Source of the DNA: Xenopus tropicalis
Taxonomy: Eukaryota > Chordata > Amphibia > Anura > Pipidae
Reading direction: 5' to 3'
Assembly: GCF_000004195.4 (NCBI RefSeq)
Contig: NC_030683.2
Coordinates: 51,039,358 to 51,103,357 of the forward strand
Length of the DNA: 64,000 bases
Below are positions 52,863 to 64,000 of the stretch, piece by piece (positions within the stretch are counted from its first letter, which is position 1; every line of letters starts with the position of its first letter). Both the position numbers and the translations under genes were made by a program. The notes under the pieces are model-generated. The model ran no database searches. It worked only from the letters and a program-made list of their open reading frames with translations, and was not told the DNA's origin.

Positions 52863-54080
52863 TGCTGACTGCCCCTTGGATCTGTGCATACATTGCTAGA
52901 GAATTTACTGCAGACACTGTGTTTTACAAATCACATTATTTGTTTTTGTCATTCTTGAAATTCTATTAATGAACTGTTCTTTAGATTAATAATTTCACAT
53001 ATTTAAGTTAAAATGTTACAAATCTGTTTGAACCATTTGGCACAGTACTGACAAACCCAGCTTGTGAATCCAAAATATTTCATATCTATGAAAGTTCAGA
53101 ACTCATGATCTTACCATTTATGATACTGCTGGAAACCTGCCAGAAAATTAGATACTTGACACCCTGAGGGTCAGCTTGTCCCATATAACTAAAACAATTT
53201 TCAAACTCCATTATTACTCTTAAGATATTTAATATATTTTCTACTGTCCACATGCCCATGTTACACTTTGTTCTACCAGCATAGGTCACGTCACAATGTC
53301 AAATGAGTGCAGATGTATATTTTATATAGATGCTCCTATTATTTTAAAAGTGGTTAGAAGCAGAAATATGAATTTTACTGTAGTTAAAATGTATCAGTAT
53401 GACAAAAGAGGAAAAGTGACATTTACCTTTATAACATTTAAAGCCTTCCCTTTAGGGGAAACTGGTGTAAATGATGTTGACTAGGCTCCAAATTACCTTT
53501 TTTTAAGTGTCAGAAAAAACTATAAAGTATCAAAATGTTTTTTCTTTCTATAACACATCTATGACTGGTCCCCACAGTGTTGCCCTAAAATATAAGACAT
53601 CTTTAACAGATGGCACTTATTATAAAAGATCTTATTAATTTGGTTTGCAGCCTCTAAATACCGGGTCAAAAGGGACTTTTATTTTATTGTTCCCTCTAGT
53701 TATACATTGTTTACAATGGAGTAATTCATTCACATCTGTCATTATCATTATTTCTCCTTAAACCTATCAGTTAAAATCTGCATTTCTTCATAATTATCAT
53801 ATTCCCTACAGCTATTTTTTTATTTTATAGCGTTCCCTCTCTAGTAACTCACAGTAGTGAGAATGACACATTTTTTTTACAGTTTTTGCAAAATGCCACC
53901 CACTTTTTAACCCTAGAAAAGATTCTTAACTGTTACACTAACAGTTACCCCTACGTTTTTTCTCTGTAAATAACAAAATCTGTTTTGCCAAATATTACAA
54001 TATGCTAAGTGTCATTGGTTAAATTCTACTTTGCTTCACCAAAAACAACTTCTGGGTAGTTAAATTCCATTTTTTTTCTC
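52863..54080. other. Long unassigned stretch
   Basis: 1.2 kb without repeat ends. ORF 53086-53289 (- strand, 67 codons) shows no domain. 52950-53300 is a candidate conserved non-coding block by composition only. Confidence 0.35.
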
Positions 54081-54084
54081 TGGA

Positions 54085-54545
54085 AAAGAGGCGCTTGCGA
54101 GGGGACATGATTACTCTGTACAAGTACATTAGAGGGGATTATAGGCAGATGGGGGATGTTCTTTTTCCCATAAAAACAATCAACGCACCAGAGGTCACCC
54201 CTTTAGATTAGAGGAACGGAGCTTCCATTTGAAGCAGCGTAGGTGCTTTTTCACGGTGAGGGCAGTAAGGTTGTGGAATGCCCTTCCTAGTGATGTGGTA
54301 ATGGCAGATTCTGTTAATGCCTTTAAGAGGGGCCTAGATGAGTTCTTGAACAATCAAAATATCCAAGGCTATTGTGATACTAATATCTACAGTTAGTTCT
54401 AGTGGTTGTATTTATAGTTTATGTATGTGAGTGTATAGATTGGTAGGTGTGGGTTAGGTGTGCTGGGTTTACTTGGATGGGTTGAACTTGATGGACACTG
54501 GTCTTTTTTCATCCCTATGTAAAAATGTAACTATGTAAACATCAG
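54085..54545 (+). mobile_element. CR1-like non-LTR retrotransposon, 3' end
   Basis: The + strand encodes [20 protein letters not shown] (54085-54145), then RLEERSFHLKQ and FFTVRAVRLWNALPSDVVMA with frameshifts (54205-54310), FKRGLDEFLNNQNIQGY (54325-54375), a stop, and the 3' UTR ending TTTTTTCATCCCTATG and the tail AACTATGTAA. This is the clearest CR1-like C-terminus in the window. Confidence 0.9.
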
Positions 54546-55375
54546 CATTCTGTATTTACACTGCATTCCCCCCTGCTTCTAAATAATCATGTGTTAAAAC
54601 CTTCCTTTTTGAACAAGCACATATTCATCTGCAGATCCAACATTTGCCAGGTCTCTATCTATGAAAATTCTGAAATAATATACAGTATATTGTATACAAT
54701 AAGCTGCAGCACCCTATTTCTGCATCATAATTTACTTACATATACTGTAGTTCCTTATCAGTCATTGCTGTTTCTTTACCTCTTTAGTAAACATGAGTGG
54801 CGCTACAGAAACACTACTCTTATTTAAAGTGGCAATACACATGGAGGATTTATATTCATTCAGTGAAGAGTAATATGCACATGTCTTAATAGATTCCTGC
54901 AGTCTAATGGATTTGCAGGAAGGACTACTTAAACTACAATCCAAGGTACCCACAAATGCACTGGTCAGTGCAATAGCAGATTAGTGGTCATAAAGTAGTA
55001 TGAAAATAACAAAGAACCATATTTGTTCTTTAATCTCCATCCTCATACAGTTTGCTGCATCATTCAATCAATGCTTTCCCTGAGCAAAAAAAAATAATTC
55101 TGTTTTATAAACATTCTATTCTCAGTAATAATATAGATGGTACAGTACATCTCCAATTACTATATCTACTGATAGCTTTCTCTATTTTGAGCTTTAATAA
55201 ATATTTGGTGTAGTCTTTCACCATCTGGAAAGCATTGATCAAATTTACATTTTGATGTTTGTTATCCAGCTATTGATTTGTGATTCAGTTGCAAAAGCTC
55301 TCCCATTTCCCAAGTTTACATATTTGGGGTTTTATGGTGATGTGATTTCTTATATTTTCTGCTTTGAGTGATAGA
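54546..55375. other. Unassigned sequence
   Basis: No feature is recognised; ORFs at 54591-54953 are unsupported. Confidence 0.35.
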
Positions 55376-55379
55376 CTAT

Positions 55380-55988
55380 GGGGCACATTTACTTACTCAC
55401 GAACGGGCCGAATGCGTCCGGTTGCGTTTTTTTCATAATGATCGGTATTTGGCGATTTTTCGGAAAATTATTGCGACTTTTTCGTTGTCATTCCGAATGT
55501 TGCGCAAAATCTGGCGATTTTTTTGTAGCGTTAAAACTTGCGCGAAAAGTCGCGCCTTTTTCGTAGCCATTCCGAAAGTTGCGCAAAATGTTGCGATTTT
55601 TTCGCAGCTTTCACGCCGAGTACGAAACATTCGGATTCATTCAAGCTTCAGTATGGTGACTTTTCTTGGGCCAGGTTGGAGCTGCAGAGTGCCATTGAGT
55701 CCTATGGGAGGCTTCCAAAATCATGCTAAGTCTGAAAGTTTCGCCCGCCGCTTACGAGCGCTCAATACGAAAAAGTCGCGACAAGATACGAGCAAATCGT
55801 AATGGCTACGAAAAACTCGCGTTTTTTCGCGCAAATCGTATTGGTAACGAAAAAGTCACGACAATTTCCGAAAAGTCGTAAAGGCGCCGAAAAAATCGCA
55901 AAAAATACGAAAAAGTCGCAAAATGTTTGTTTTCCAATCGGAATTTTTCCAATTCGGATTCGGATTCGTGGGTTAGTAAATGTGCCCC
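55380..55988. mobile_element. Palindromic MITE, GGGGCACATTTACT ends
   Basis: GGGGCACATTTACTTACTCA and the inverse of GGGTTAGTAAATGTGCCCC are termini. Many TACGAAAAA and TTTTTCGTA units are inside. It has a middle insert around 55620-55740 with GAGTCCTATGGGAGG absent from 5889-6262. ORFs of 62-144 codons inside are shadows. Confidence 0.85.
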
Positions 55989-56014
55989 TTAGGGTATTAT
56001 GTAATAAAAGACAT

Positions 56015-56198
56015 AGGGATATAATTATCATACTGTGTAAAAAATGGAGTGAAGCATTAGTGGTGATGTTGCCCAGGGCAACCAATCAGCAAATAGATTT
56101 CAACAGTTAGAAAATGACAGTAAAGCATCTGATTTTCTGCTATGAGCAACATCGCCGGTGATGTTTTACTTTTTCCACAGCATAATAATTATACCCCT
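56015..56198. mobile_element. MITE of the 35665-35850 family
   Basis: AGGGATATAATTATCATACTG and the inverse of CAGCATAATAATTATACCCCT are termini. GTGATGTTGCCCAGGGCAAC and GAGCAACATCGCCGGTGATG are internal modules shared with 35665 and 45179. Confidence 0.85.
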
Positions 56199-56284
56199 AA
56201 GTTTACCCAGGAGCAGTAACCATTAGCAACCAATCAGCAGGTAGACTTTACTGGTTACCTGTAAGACTATAAGAGGTCAAGACT
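56199..56284. mobile_element. Fragment of the 19063-19246 MITE family
   Basis: GGAGCAGTAACCATTAGCAA then CCAATCAGCAGGTAGACTTT recalls the centre of that family. Ends are missing. Confidence 0.4.
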
Positions 56285-56384
56285 ATAGACTTTGCCATTG
56301 TACAATCGAGTAAAACCCTAAATTGTTACTTTACTGCACAGCTACAAGTCTACCTAGATGACTGAGAAAGGCAGGTAAGATTAG

Positions 56385-56640
56385 GGTTGCAACCTGTTCG
56401 GTTTTTACCTGAACAATTTCTCTGGTGTCAGATATCTGATCGGTTTTAAGTCGAACAATATCTGCCTAACAAATAAACATGGCTTTGCTATCATCAATTT
56501 TTCAAAGGGTTGTCTGGTTTAAAACATTTAAAATTGGACAGAAAAAGGCAATTGAGTCTAAATGATGCTGTAGCCCACCCCAGATGTCATAACCCCTCCC
56601 AACATTGTGCCTGTCCCTGATATCATCATGCTTATCCCCG
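56385..56640. mobile_element. Fragment of the TAGGGTTGCCACC hAT MITE family
   Basis: TTAGGGTTGCAACCTGTTCG matches the left end of 23311-23492 (TAGGGTCACCACCTGTTCGG). No right terminus is found. Confidence 0.5.
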
Positions 56641-56714
56641 TCCCACTGAAAAAGGGGCACCATGCCAGGGAAAAAACAAACGTATAGTACCCCTGCAGTG
56701 GATTTGTGACTTTG

Positions 56715-57110
56715 AGGGATCTATTATCTGGAAATCTTGGGACCTAAGAATTTCCAAATAAGGGTTTTTATCTATAATTTGGATCACTATAGCTGAAGCC
56801 TATGGATATATTTAAACATTAACTTAACCCAGTATGGATTCATTCAGCTTAGTGACGATCAAGTACACGGACTACTTTATTATTACAGAGAAAAAATGAA
56901 ATAACTGACTTGTTCTTTTAATATGGTCGCTATGAGAGATGACCTTCTTGTAATTCAGAACTTTCTCTATATTTGATTTCTGGACAAGATGTCCCATATC
57001 TGTCAATAAATTGTGTGTTTGAATAAACTACTATTTCAATGGCAATGCTGTATGAAAGAGCTTTCTAGATACAGCTGTAATGGATTTCTGGATAATAGAT
57101 CACGTAAATG
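56715..57110. mobile_element. Degraded mariner-like MITE (39046 family), inverted
   Basis: AGAGATGACCTTCTTGTAAT and CAGAACTTTCT are the inverse of the AAGTTCTGAATTA...AAGGTCATCTC module. CTTGGGACCTAAG and TATTATCTGGAAA mark the other end. Several small indels are present. Confidence 0.65.
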
Positions 57111-57954
57111 TACTAATACTTCTAATAATAATTAAAATGTTTTCAAGTGCTTCTATATTAATTTAAATTATTTTTCTACAAATAAACCATCTGGTTTGAA
57201 TATTTGCTTAACAAATCTAAAATGAACCAATATATTCTAATCTATTTCAGTATCAACACTCATACATAGATAGCTACATAACAAATATTGTTTTCTTGCC
57301 AAGCATGTTTATAATTTAAAAATGAACAATCATTATTCATGAGCTGTTCGCATTGATATAGTTCAACGATCTGGAACTTGTTTTGGTCCTGGAGATCTGT
57401 TATGATAAAATGGCATCATCCAGCTGCGCATAATATACATCTAAGATGTTTGCAGAAATAGTTCCTTTAGGATCATTGTTTCATTGCCCTAGAGAAAGTC
57501 CAAAACCTAATCCTGGTTTACAGCAATAGGCACTAAACAGAATGTAAAACAAGGAAAATAAACATACTTTATAGTTAAGATTTAATGTTTATTAGAACAA
57601 ACTTCGAGGACTAGTTAAAACCAATATAATGCTACATAATAGCAGGCAAAAGAGTAGTACACCGCCTTTGTCAACATTACTTCATTAAACAGAGCTTGCA
57701 CTCAATATTCAGTCCTATAGGATCTTTAAAAGCATATTTATCAATGAGTGAATGTTAGAATTTACCATTTGATAAATATTATTATTAGTAACATGTATAA
57801 TAACATTAACATATTCTGCGTGCTGTACAATAAGTGGGTTTATATACTGGACATACATAATTACATACAAAACAACCAATAACCGATACAAAAGGTGAAG
57901 ATTGCCCTATCCAAAACAGCTTTCAATCTTTAAGGATGAGGGTTAAGACACAAG
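57111..57954. other. Unassigned sequence
   Basis: 57180-57520 is free of repeat ends and shows varied composition (AGCTGTTCGCATTGATATAG, CATCCAGCTGCGCATAATAT). It is a candidate conserved non-coding block, unproven. Confidence 0.35.
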
Positions 57955-58542
57955 AGGGTTGATTCAATAAAGGTCGATATTTTGAGCGCTATTTATAGCA
58001 TGCGGTAAAAATTTTATTGCGTCTTATTTTTCTCATCTTAACACACGATTCACTAAAAAGATACTTGGATGTTTGCGTTATTTAAGTTGCGAAGACTATT
58101 TTTGTGCGGTATTTGACGCCATATTAGCTGTACACGCCATTACTTTAGGAAAAGTACTGTTCTGAAAATGACCATTTCCCTGCAAACTGGAGGATGCATC
58201 ACTCTAGGGCCAACACATACTTGAATAAATCCCACTGGCAAAGTCCATATTGTGTTGCCAAAAGCTCATGAACTGTATTTTTCTATAATTACCGCCTGCC
58301 CCAAGTAGGTGTTAATTTTCGCACAGACTAATGCGATATTTAGCGCATCTAAGTGTTTGGGAATCATGCATTAGTATTATTTCTGTGCGCTAATTAACGC
58401 ATTCTTTTGCGTGCTATTTGAAGCACGCAATATGCGACTTAACGCATGTGATAATACTTCAGCGAATCGCACGTTTTTTTGCATCAATTTTAATGCAAAA
58501 AAACATGCGATAAGCGTTCTCGCACTTTAGTGAATCAACCCT
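57955..58542. mobile_element. MITE, AGGGTTGATTCA ends
   Basis: AGGGTTGATTCAATAAAGG and the inverse of CACTTTAGTGAATCAACCCT are termini, with AAG on both sides (57952-57954, 58543-58545) as a possible 3-bp duplication. Interior ATGCGTTAA/TTAACGCAT-like modules are inverted. A relative is 32239-33867. Confidence 0.88.
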
Positions 58543-58554
58543 AAGGTGTGGGAA

Positions 58555-59575
58555 TGGGCCAGATCAGAATTAAACAGTGTAAGATATGTAGCACAAAGTA
58601 TTGCTTTTAGCAGCCTACTGAGGTTGTGCTAAATAAATGAGACAAAGCTTCTCTAAATAAATGTTTTTAGAGATCTTTTAAAGGCAGAAAGATTGGGAGA
58701 AAGTCAGACAGATTGTGGTTCAGAGAAGTAGTGCAGCCCTTGCAAAGTGTTTAATGCATGTGTAAGGAATTAATGAGAGAGGAGGTGCAGACGATTAGAG
58801 GTTAGTTGGTATCTAGAAATAAGTTCAGAGATGTAGGGTGAGTTATGAACTGCTCTATATGTGAGGGTCATAAATTTGAATTTTATTCTGGATGGTAGCG
58901 AAAACCAGTGCATTGATTGGCAAAGTGGCATGGCAGAGGATGAGCGGTTGAAGAGGTGTGGCAGCAGTATTCATTATGGGCTGAAGAGGCGGCAGTTTCT
59001 AGAGGGGAAGGCCAATTAATAGAGTTACAGTAGTCCAGGCATGATATGATAGGAGAGCGAATAAGGATTTGGGCAGCATCTTGGTTGATAAATGATCATA
59101 TTTTAAAAATATTTCTAAGGTGAAAGTGACACAATTTGAAAAGTGATCGGATATGAGGAGTGAAGGACAGGGCAGAATCGAGAATAACCCCAAGGCAACA
59201 GCCTGGGAAGATGAGAAGAATGTTAACTGTAATAGATATTATGGGTGTTGGATGGGGGAAAGAGAACCATATCTGTTTAATTTAAGGTAACGTTGGCACA
59301 TCCAAGTAAAGATAACAGACAGGCAGGAAGAGATGCGATTTAGGAGTTTTGGATTGAGATTAGGAGAGTATCGTCATCATAGAAGTAATATTAGAAGTAA
59401 TATTGGAAACCATATGAACTGATTAATTTGCCAAGGGAGGAAGTGTAGAGAGAAAATTATAAGGGGCTCAGGACAGAACCTTGGGGAACCCCAATAGAAA
59501 GAGGTAAGGGAGAAGGTGATGCGCCATTGTTAGAGACACTGAAGGAGCGATCTCCTTTTATGCTTCTAAAAATTC
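58555..59575 (-). pseudogene. L2-like non-LTR retrotransposon ORF2 relic
   Basis: On the - strand: GVPQGSVLSPL (59510-59475), FSLYTSSLGKLISSYGF (59460-59405), a YDDDTLL-like active site (59395-59375), LGVILDSALSFTPHIRSL (59195-59140), FHLRNI (59115), CLDYCNS (59045-59025) and a long tail to 58560 with TYISEL-, LRSS-like text. This is the L2 C-terminal order. Stops and frameshifts disable it. ORF 58999-59193 is part of it. Confidence 0.83.
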
Positions 59576-59639
59576 CATAGGAATAAATAGAATGTGGGTG
59601 TTTTTATGTATTAAGCTCTAAACTTACATTTTTATAAAT

Positions 59640-60275
59640 CCACCTCTAAAAGTAATTATTAGCATGGCTTTATGAAGGCTAGATCATGCCAAACATATTT
59701 AATTGTTTTGTATGAAGAGGTAAAATTGGGCACCAACGTCGCAGTAGATGAGATCTAATTAGATTTACTCAAAGGGGCTGATTTACTAAGACACGATTTC
59801 GAATCTGAATTGGAAAAATTCCGATTGGAAACGAACATTTTGCGACTCTTTCGTATTTTTTGCGATTTTTTCGGCGTCTTTACGATTTTTGCGTAAAAAC
59901 GCGAGTTTTTCGGAGCCATTACGAAAGTTGCGCAAAGTCGCGATTTTTTCGTAGCGTTAACACTTGCGCGCAAAGTCGCGCCTTTTTCGTAGCGTTAAAA
60001 CTTAAAAGGCGCGACGTTTCGCGCAAGTTTTAACGCTACGAAAAAATCACGACTTTGCGCAACTTTCGTAATGGCTACGAAAAACTCGCGTTTTTGCGCA
60101 AAAATCGTAAAGACGCCGAAAAAATCGCGTTTTTACGCAAAAAACGTAAAGACGCCGAAAAAATCGCAAAATTACCAATCATTACGAAAAAAAACGGACG
60201 CATTCGGCCCGTTCGTGGGTTAGTAAATGTGCCCCAAAGTGTTTTTGATACAGTCCTGCATAAACATTTACTTTG
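59640..60275 (+). pseudogene. CR1-like RT fragment split by a MITE
   Basis: The + strand encodes HGFMKARSCQTYLIVLYEEV (59656-59715), VAVDEI and LDLLK up to 59773, and resumes KVFDTVLHKHLL after the MITE at 60236. Rejoining gives the usual DFAKAFDTV-like block. The rest of the element is not found. Confidence 0.75.
59774..60235. mobile_element. Palindromic MITE, nested in the CR1 relic
   Basis: GGGGCTGATTTACTAAGACA and the inverse of GTGGGTTAGTAAATGTGCCCC are termini, with AAA at 59771-59773 and 60236-60238. It is the opposite orientation of 5889-6262 and nearly the same interior. Overlapping ORFs (59755-60372) are shadows. Confidence 0.9.
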
Positions 60276-60434
60276 TTTCGTCTTTTTAATGCAGTTTGTA
60301 CATGAAAATAAATTAGCTAAAATAATGCGTGCAAAGGATGGGGATTTCATTGGTATATTCACTTTGAAATAGTGTTCTTAGTGAGATGCAATAGCATTCT
60401 CTATTGGGTCCATTTATGCAGTTTGTTTATTAAT

Positions 60435-60735
60435 GGGAGGGTGTACGATATTCGGTGCGTGTATGGCAAGTCGGCGAGTCGACCGATATCGCAGGAGGCT
60501 GCTGATATTGGTCGACTCGCCGATCGGCCAGGTTAGAAAATTTTGATCGGGCGCCATAGAAGGCGCCTGATCAAAATCTGCCTTAAGGGCTGAATCAGCA
60601 GAAGGAGGTAGAAATCCTATTGTTTCTACCTCCTTATCTGCCGTTTCAGCCCTGAACGGTTAGTGGCCGATTGTACGATCTTTCGTACAAGGTCGCATGA
60701 AAGATCGTAAATCGCCACGTGTGTGGCCATCTTAA
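60435..60735. mobile_element. MITE with GTGGCCATCTTA end
   Basis: The right terminus ACGTGTGTGGCCATCTTA is the inverse of the AAAGGTGGCCAT type at 18368. Internal inverted pairs are clear: AGTCGACCGATATC/GATATTGGTCGACTC, GGCGCCATAGAAGGCGCC and GAGGTAGAAATCC/TTTCTACCTCC. The left terminus is lost. Confidence 0.65.
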
Positions 60736-61835
60736 GCAATCAATCTGTGTTTACCAATGATACAAATCTATGCAGCCCAATTAACTCTTGCCTGGATTAA
60801 GATTACAATTATTTTAGAGTCCTGATCAGATTGTTTTCTGTACCTTGAAAAGAGCACACTTTGATCTGCAAAGCCCTAACAAAGGTTCAATTCTCTTCTG
60901 CACCCTGAAAACAGTGTGCTTTACAAAAAGAGGTTCCATATTTACTGCCCACATTTATTCAATTAAATGTGTAAAATACCAACCAGTTATTCACAGAGGA
61001 AAAAATGTAATTTTAGCTAATAGTTTTGATCTGGATTTTCAATCTTGTATAAATGCAGTTTAATCTTTGCCGAGTGTTGTAAAGCAATGTGTTACAGTAA
61101 ATATTTGGCAATAATCGCCATAAAAGAAGGTATCCTTTATCTAAATAAGAGAGAAGACAAGCTTGTTTTGTATAAATAGAGATCAGTGGCTTTTGTGATA
61201 GTGACAGAAAACAAGTAAGAAAACCTATGTAATGTATCTTTATTTGCCTTTGCCTTTTGTCAGCTGAAAAGGTAATTTAGTCATACATCTTATGCTGCTT
61301 TTCCGAATTTTACAAATACTGAAATAAATAACAGCAAATAAATATATAAATTTTTCACATTGTAAAATGGTTAAATTATCCAAAGGCACTGGTCTTGACA
61401 TATGGTATAAGGTGCACTTCAGTTGCAGTAGCTGTCACCTTAGTAGATGAACATAATACTAGGCTTTCAGTGTAATCCAGAGCTTTGGAAGACCCTGAAG
61501 AACTTTACTTATTATAGTACATGCATTATAAAAGAGAAACACAGTGAATGCTAGAATTACTAAAAAGTGAGAATCATATCTACAGAGAGAAAGAGAGAGA
61601 GAGCTATCCCATAAAAACTATGAAACTCTATTATTGTTATTACATTTCTTTCTATAAAGCATTTTTAAAAGTAACAAAAGGCTTAAAAATGTAAATCTGT
61701 GCATGTTGCAGGCTGGTTTGGCTCCTCAGCAGAAGATACTGCCACCATCAAAGTGGCTACTCTAGCTGGCTCTTTGAAATCCCTAGCCAACCTTACTTTT
61801 ATGCACATAATGCTAAAAGGCTGAACCCTCTCCAC
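60736..61835. other. Unassigned sequence
   Basis: No MITE end or coding relic. 61060-61330 is a weak conserved non-coding candidate. A GAGA-rich simple stretch lies at 61587-61602. ORF 60845-61063 is unsupported. Confidence 0.35.
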
Positions 61836-61837
61836 TC

Positions 61838-62270
61838 TTCAAAGGAAAACTATACCCCTAGAATGAATACTAAACTAAAAGATATTACTTATATTATTTT
61901 AAGTGACCTATTTGCCAAACTGGAATATATAACAGTAAATATTGCCTTTTTACATGCTTTCTTTTGAGCCACCATTTAGTAATGGACCTTGTACCCCCCA
62001 GAGATCACATGACCAGAAATAATGCAGCTTTTAATGTAACAGGAAGTAGTGTAGAAGCAAAAGACAGAACTCTGTCCATTAATTGGTGGAAGTGGCTTAG
62101 CATGTATGTGCCTTGGTTTCTTTGTGTGCACTGTGCATCCTATGATCCCAGGATTCACAAAACCAGCATAAAAAATCTGAAAACTCAAAATGTTCACAGA
62201 AAGCACAGAAACATTTCCAGGGTAGGGAAGGGATATCTGCTATTGACTTCTACATGACTTTGACAGATTT
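61838..62270. mobile_element. T2-like MITE, left end
   Basis: TTCAAAGGAAAACTATACCC resembles a T2 terminus with TTAA mutated to TCAA. The right terminus was not found. ORFs at 61964-62257 are judged spurious. Confidence 0.45.
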
Positions 62271-62861
62271 TAGGTGAAGTTTTGGGATTTTGGGTGAGAT
62301 TTGGGATTTGGAATTGTCGTTGTTTTAGTCTTGTGCTGACAGAAAAGTTGTTTTCTGAACAAAACCTGGAAACACTGAAGTTACTCTGTTCTTGTGAGGT
62401 AGATATTTACTACCAACTCCCTTTACTCTTGGTTGTGACTGTTTTGTAATCAGGAGTCCATTATTCAGGGGTTGTCTGTGCACTGTTAATATAATTATTA
62501 TTTACCTTGCAAGAACTAAATATGGTAGCTTAGGTTTGCCCTGTACAGGTCAATAAATAACACACAAGCCTTATCCATGTTGGGGGTATACTTCCCTATT
62601 AAAGCGTTAGCTACCGAAAATGCAGGACCTTTGTTACTAGCAGCTTGCCAGCACATAGATTTATGTTCTTGAAAGTTAAGGAGTTATAAACAGTATATTA
62701 ACAAAATATCCTAAAAGCAGTCTAAAAAATTGTGGTTGACTAAACTGTGGTTTAGCACACAGTTCTGTATAGTGACTACTTTTACTTACTTTAATATTAA
62801 CTATCATCTGTCTATTATGTGGAATAATTGAGACCTGAGATTTTCAATCATTTGCATTATC
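62271..62861. other. Unassigned sequence
   Basis: No feature is recognised. Confidence 0.35.
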
Positions 62862-62865
62862 TTAA

Positions 62866-63161
62866 AGGATACAATCACTGAGGGGTGCCAAAATGTTAGG
62901 AACCCCCACTGATTGTATTCACTTACCCGTTGCCTCAGGCCCACCTGTTAACAGGAAATTGCACCAGCCCAGGGAATATGTGCAGGAGCGATCTTCCATC
63001 TTCTGGAAGTATGAAGATAGACAGAAGAAGATTGTTCGGTCACAAATACTCCAGCCAGTGCAGTTTTCTACCAGCTGGTATCAAGTAAGTGATTACAATC
63101 ACTGGGGGTGCTTAACATTTGGCACCCCCCCCCCCCAAGTCATTATTACTTTCCTTTTCCT
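62866..63161. mobile_element. T2-type MITE (TTAA duplication)
   Basis: TTAA at 62862-62865 and 63162-63165 bounds AGGATACAATCACTG and the right end TTTCCTTTTCC. Inner inverted modules: GGGGTGCCAAAATGTTAGGA against CTTAACATTTGGCACCCC, and ATACAATCACTG against AGTGATTACAATCACTG-like text. ORF 62893-63165 is a shadow. Confidence 0.75.
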
Positions 63162-63165
63162 TTAA

Positions 63166-63454
63166 CTACTAAAAATTAAAAATAAATGTAAGAGTTTGTT
63201 TTCTTAACATTGACTATTTGGAAAAGGTAAAGGTAAAAAATGTAGCATCAAAACACTGAATGTTACGGGAGATATACAGTGTGTTAGATCCGGGGCTCAT
63301 ACAATAATCTTTTTAGAAAACTATTTTCTGTAAAGACTTTATAGAGGACACTGAAATATAATATTGCAATTAAAGAAAACAAATGTCATCATTTAACTGT
63401 GGACATTGCTTTTTCTAAGTGATAAAAGTAATGGTGTATAAAAGAAGATATGTG
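63166..63454. other. Unassigned spacer
   Basis: Nothing is recognised. Confidence 0.3.
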
Positions 63455-63725
63455 TATAATGGTGTATTATCTGGAAATCTGTTATATAGAAGTTCTGAAA
63501 TATGGGAAACATCCTGTTCCAAAGTGACCTATTTATGCACACAGTTCTTCATTTTGACAGATTTGCTTATTTTCTATAACAATAATAAAAGACTAAATAA
63601 AACATTAGTTAAGCTACAAAATGTTACATTTTAGTAGCATTCAGTAGCATAAAGACATGGTACATGGAAAGACCACATTATCTGAAGAAAACCCAGGTTT
63701 GAAGCACGGTGGATAATAGATGGCA
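63455..63725. mobile_element. Very degraded relative of the 39046-39372 MITE
   Basis: TATTATCTGGAAATCTGTTA, GAAGTTCTGAAATATGGGAA, then AAGAAAACCCAGGTTTGAAGC and GTGGATAATAGATGGCATAC follow the order of the complete copy. Confidence 0.5.
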
Positions 63726-63809
63726 TACCATTAATAAAGATTTAAGAGCATGTAGGATGTAATTTCGTTTTCTCTTCAGAACCAGTGAAAGTGAATGAAT
63801 GCTACCCAA

Positions 63810-63985
63810 AGGGGAATATTTATCAAAGAGTGAAAATAGATCTCGCCATGGTTTGCTAGAGGGAAATTTAACAGCTCTGCATTCTTTTGTATAGGGTTTT
63901 TAGAGGTATATTTATCAAAGCATGAAACTAAAGTTTGCTCTATTGTTACCCGGTGATAAATATGAACATGGTGGATATTTTGGAG
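63810..63985. mobile_element. MITE-like termini, ATTTATCAAAG type
   Basis: GGGGAATATTTATCAAAGAG at 63811 and GAGGTATATTTATCAAAGCA at 63903 are in the same orientation, with ACCCGGTGATAAATATGAAC at 63948 inverted. The second and third could bound a short element; the first may be a separate end. Confidence 0.45.
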
Positions 63986-64000
63986 TTTTAATACAGTTGG

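Noticed and set aside
55368..56110. Overlapping ORFs of 62-144 codons on both strands
   Set aside because: They lie within the palindromic MITE, where TACGAAAAA-type units are stop-poor on both strands.
61964..62257. 97-codon ORF near the right end
   Set aside because: No domain; it lies in or beside a T2-like MITE fragment and overlaps another ORF on the opposite strand.

Overview
This is eukaryotic, AT-rich vertebrate DNA with no recognisable host exon, tRNA or rRNA gene. The repeats point to a pipid frog, most likely Xenopus: T2-type MITEs (TTAA duplications with AGGRA-like ends), many hAT MITEs with 8-bp duplications, CR1-like, L2-like and L1/Tx1-like non-LTR relics, Ty3/gypsy-like LTR relics, and hammerhead-bearing retroelements that look Penelope-like. 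I cannot tell X. tropicalis from X. laevis. The window is best read as intron or gene-poor intergenic DNA built up by nested transposition. Almost every open frame is a short shadow of a repeat.

Layout. 0-0.75 kb: CR1-like 3' end against a hAT fragment with a minisatellite. 0.75-5.9 kb: mostly unassigned, with old MITEs. 5.9-8.5 kb: palindromic MITE, then a dead Tc1-like transposon hit by a T2 MITE and a hAT MITE. 9.8-13.9 kb: CR1-like relic, then a 3.5-kb fold-back retroelement with a 13-bp target duplication, a hammerhead-like motif in each arm, and two hATs nested in its right arm. 15.5-19.8 kb: T2-like MITE, minisatellite, L2-like relic with a nested hAT, and a gutted gypsy element. 20-26.6 kb: MITE cluster. 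27.5-28.2 kb: solo LTR. 32.2-34.3 kb: MITE with a nested hAT, then a second hammerhead fold-back element with a 13-bp duplication. 35.6-37.8 kb: CR1-like element with endonuclease and RT relics (- strand). 38.7-43.4 kb: MITEs, two L1-like relics, an LTR piece and two more hammerhead-like units. 45-49 kb: nested hAT and a CR1-like element with three insertions. 49.4-56.2 kb: mixed repeats. 58-60.7 kb: MITEs, an L2-like relic (- strand) and a CR1-like relic split by a MITE. 61.8-64 kb: T2 and other MITEs.

No protein-coding genes act together here. The most coherent biology is the retroelement group sharing a CTGANGA-A-stem II-GAAAC hammerhead-like core. Several insertions can be resolved to the base by their target duplications, so relative ages can be read. 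All homology calls come from reading the sequence; no database search was run.
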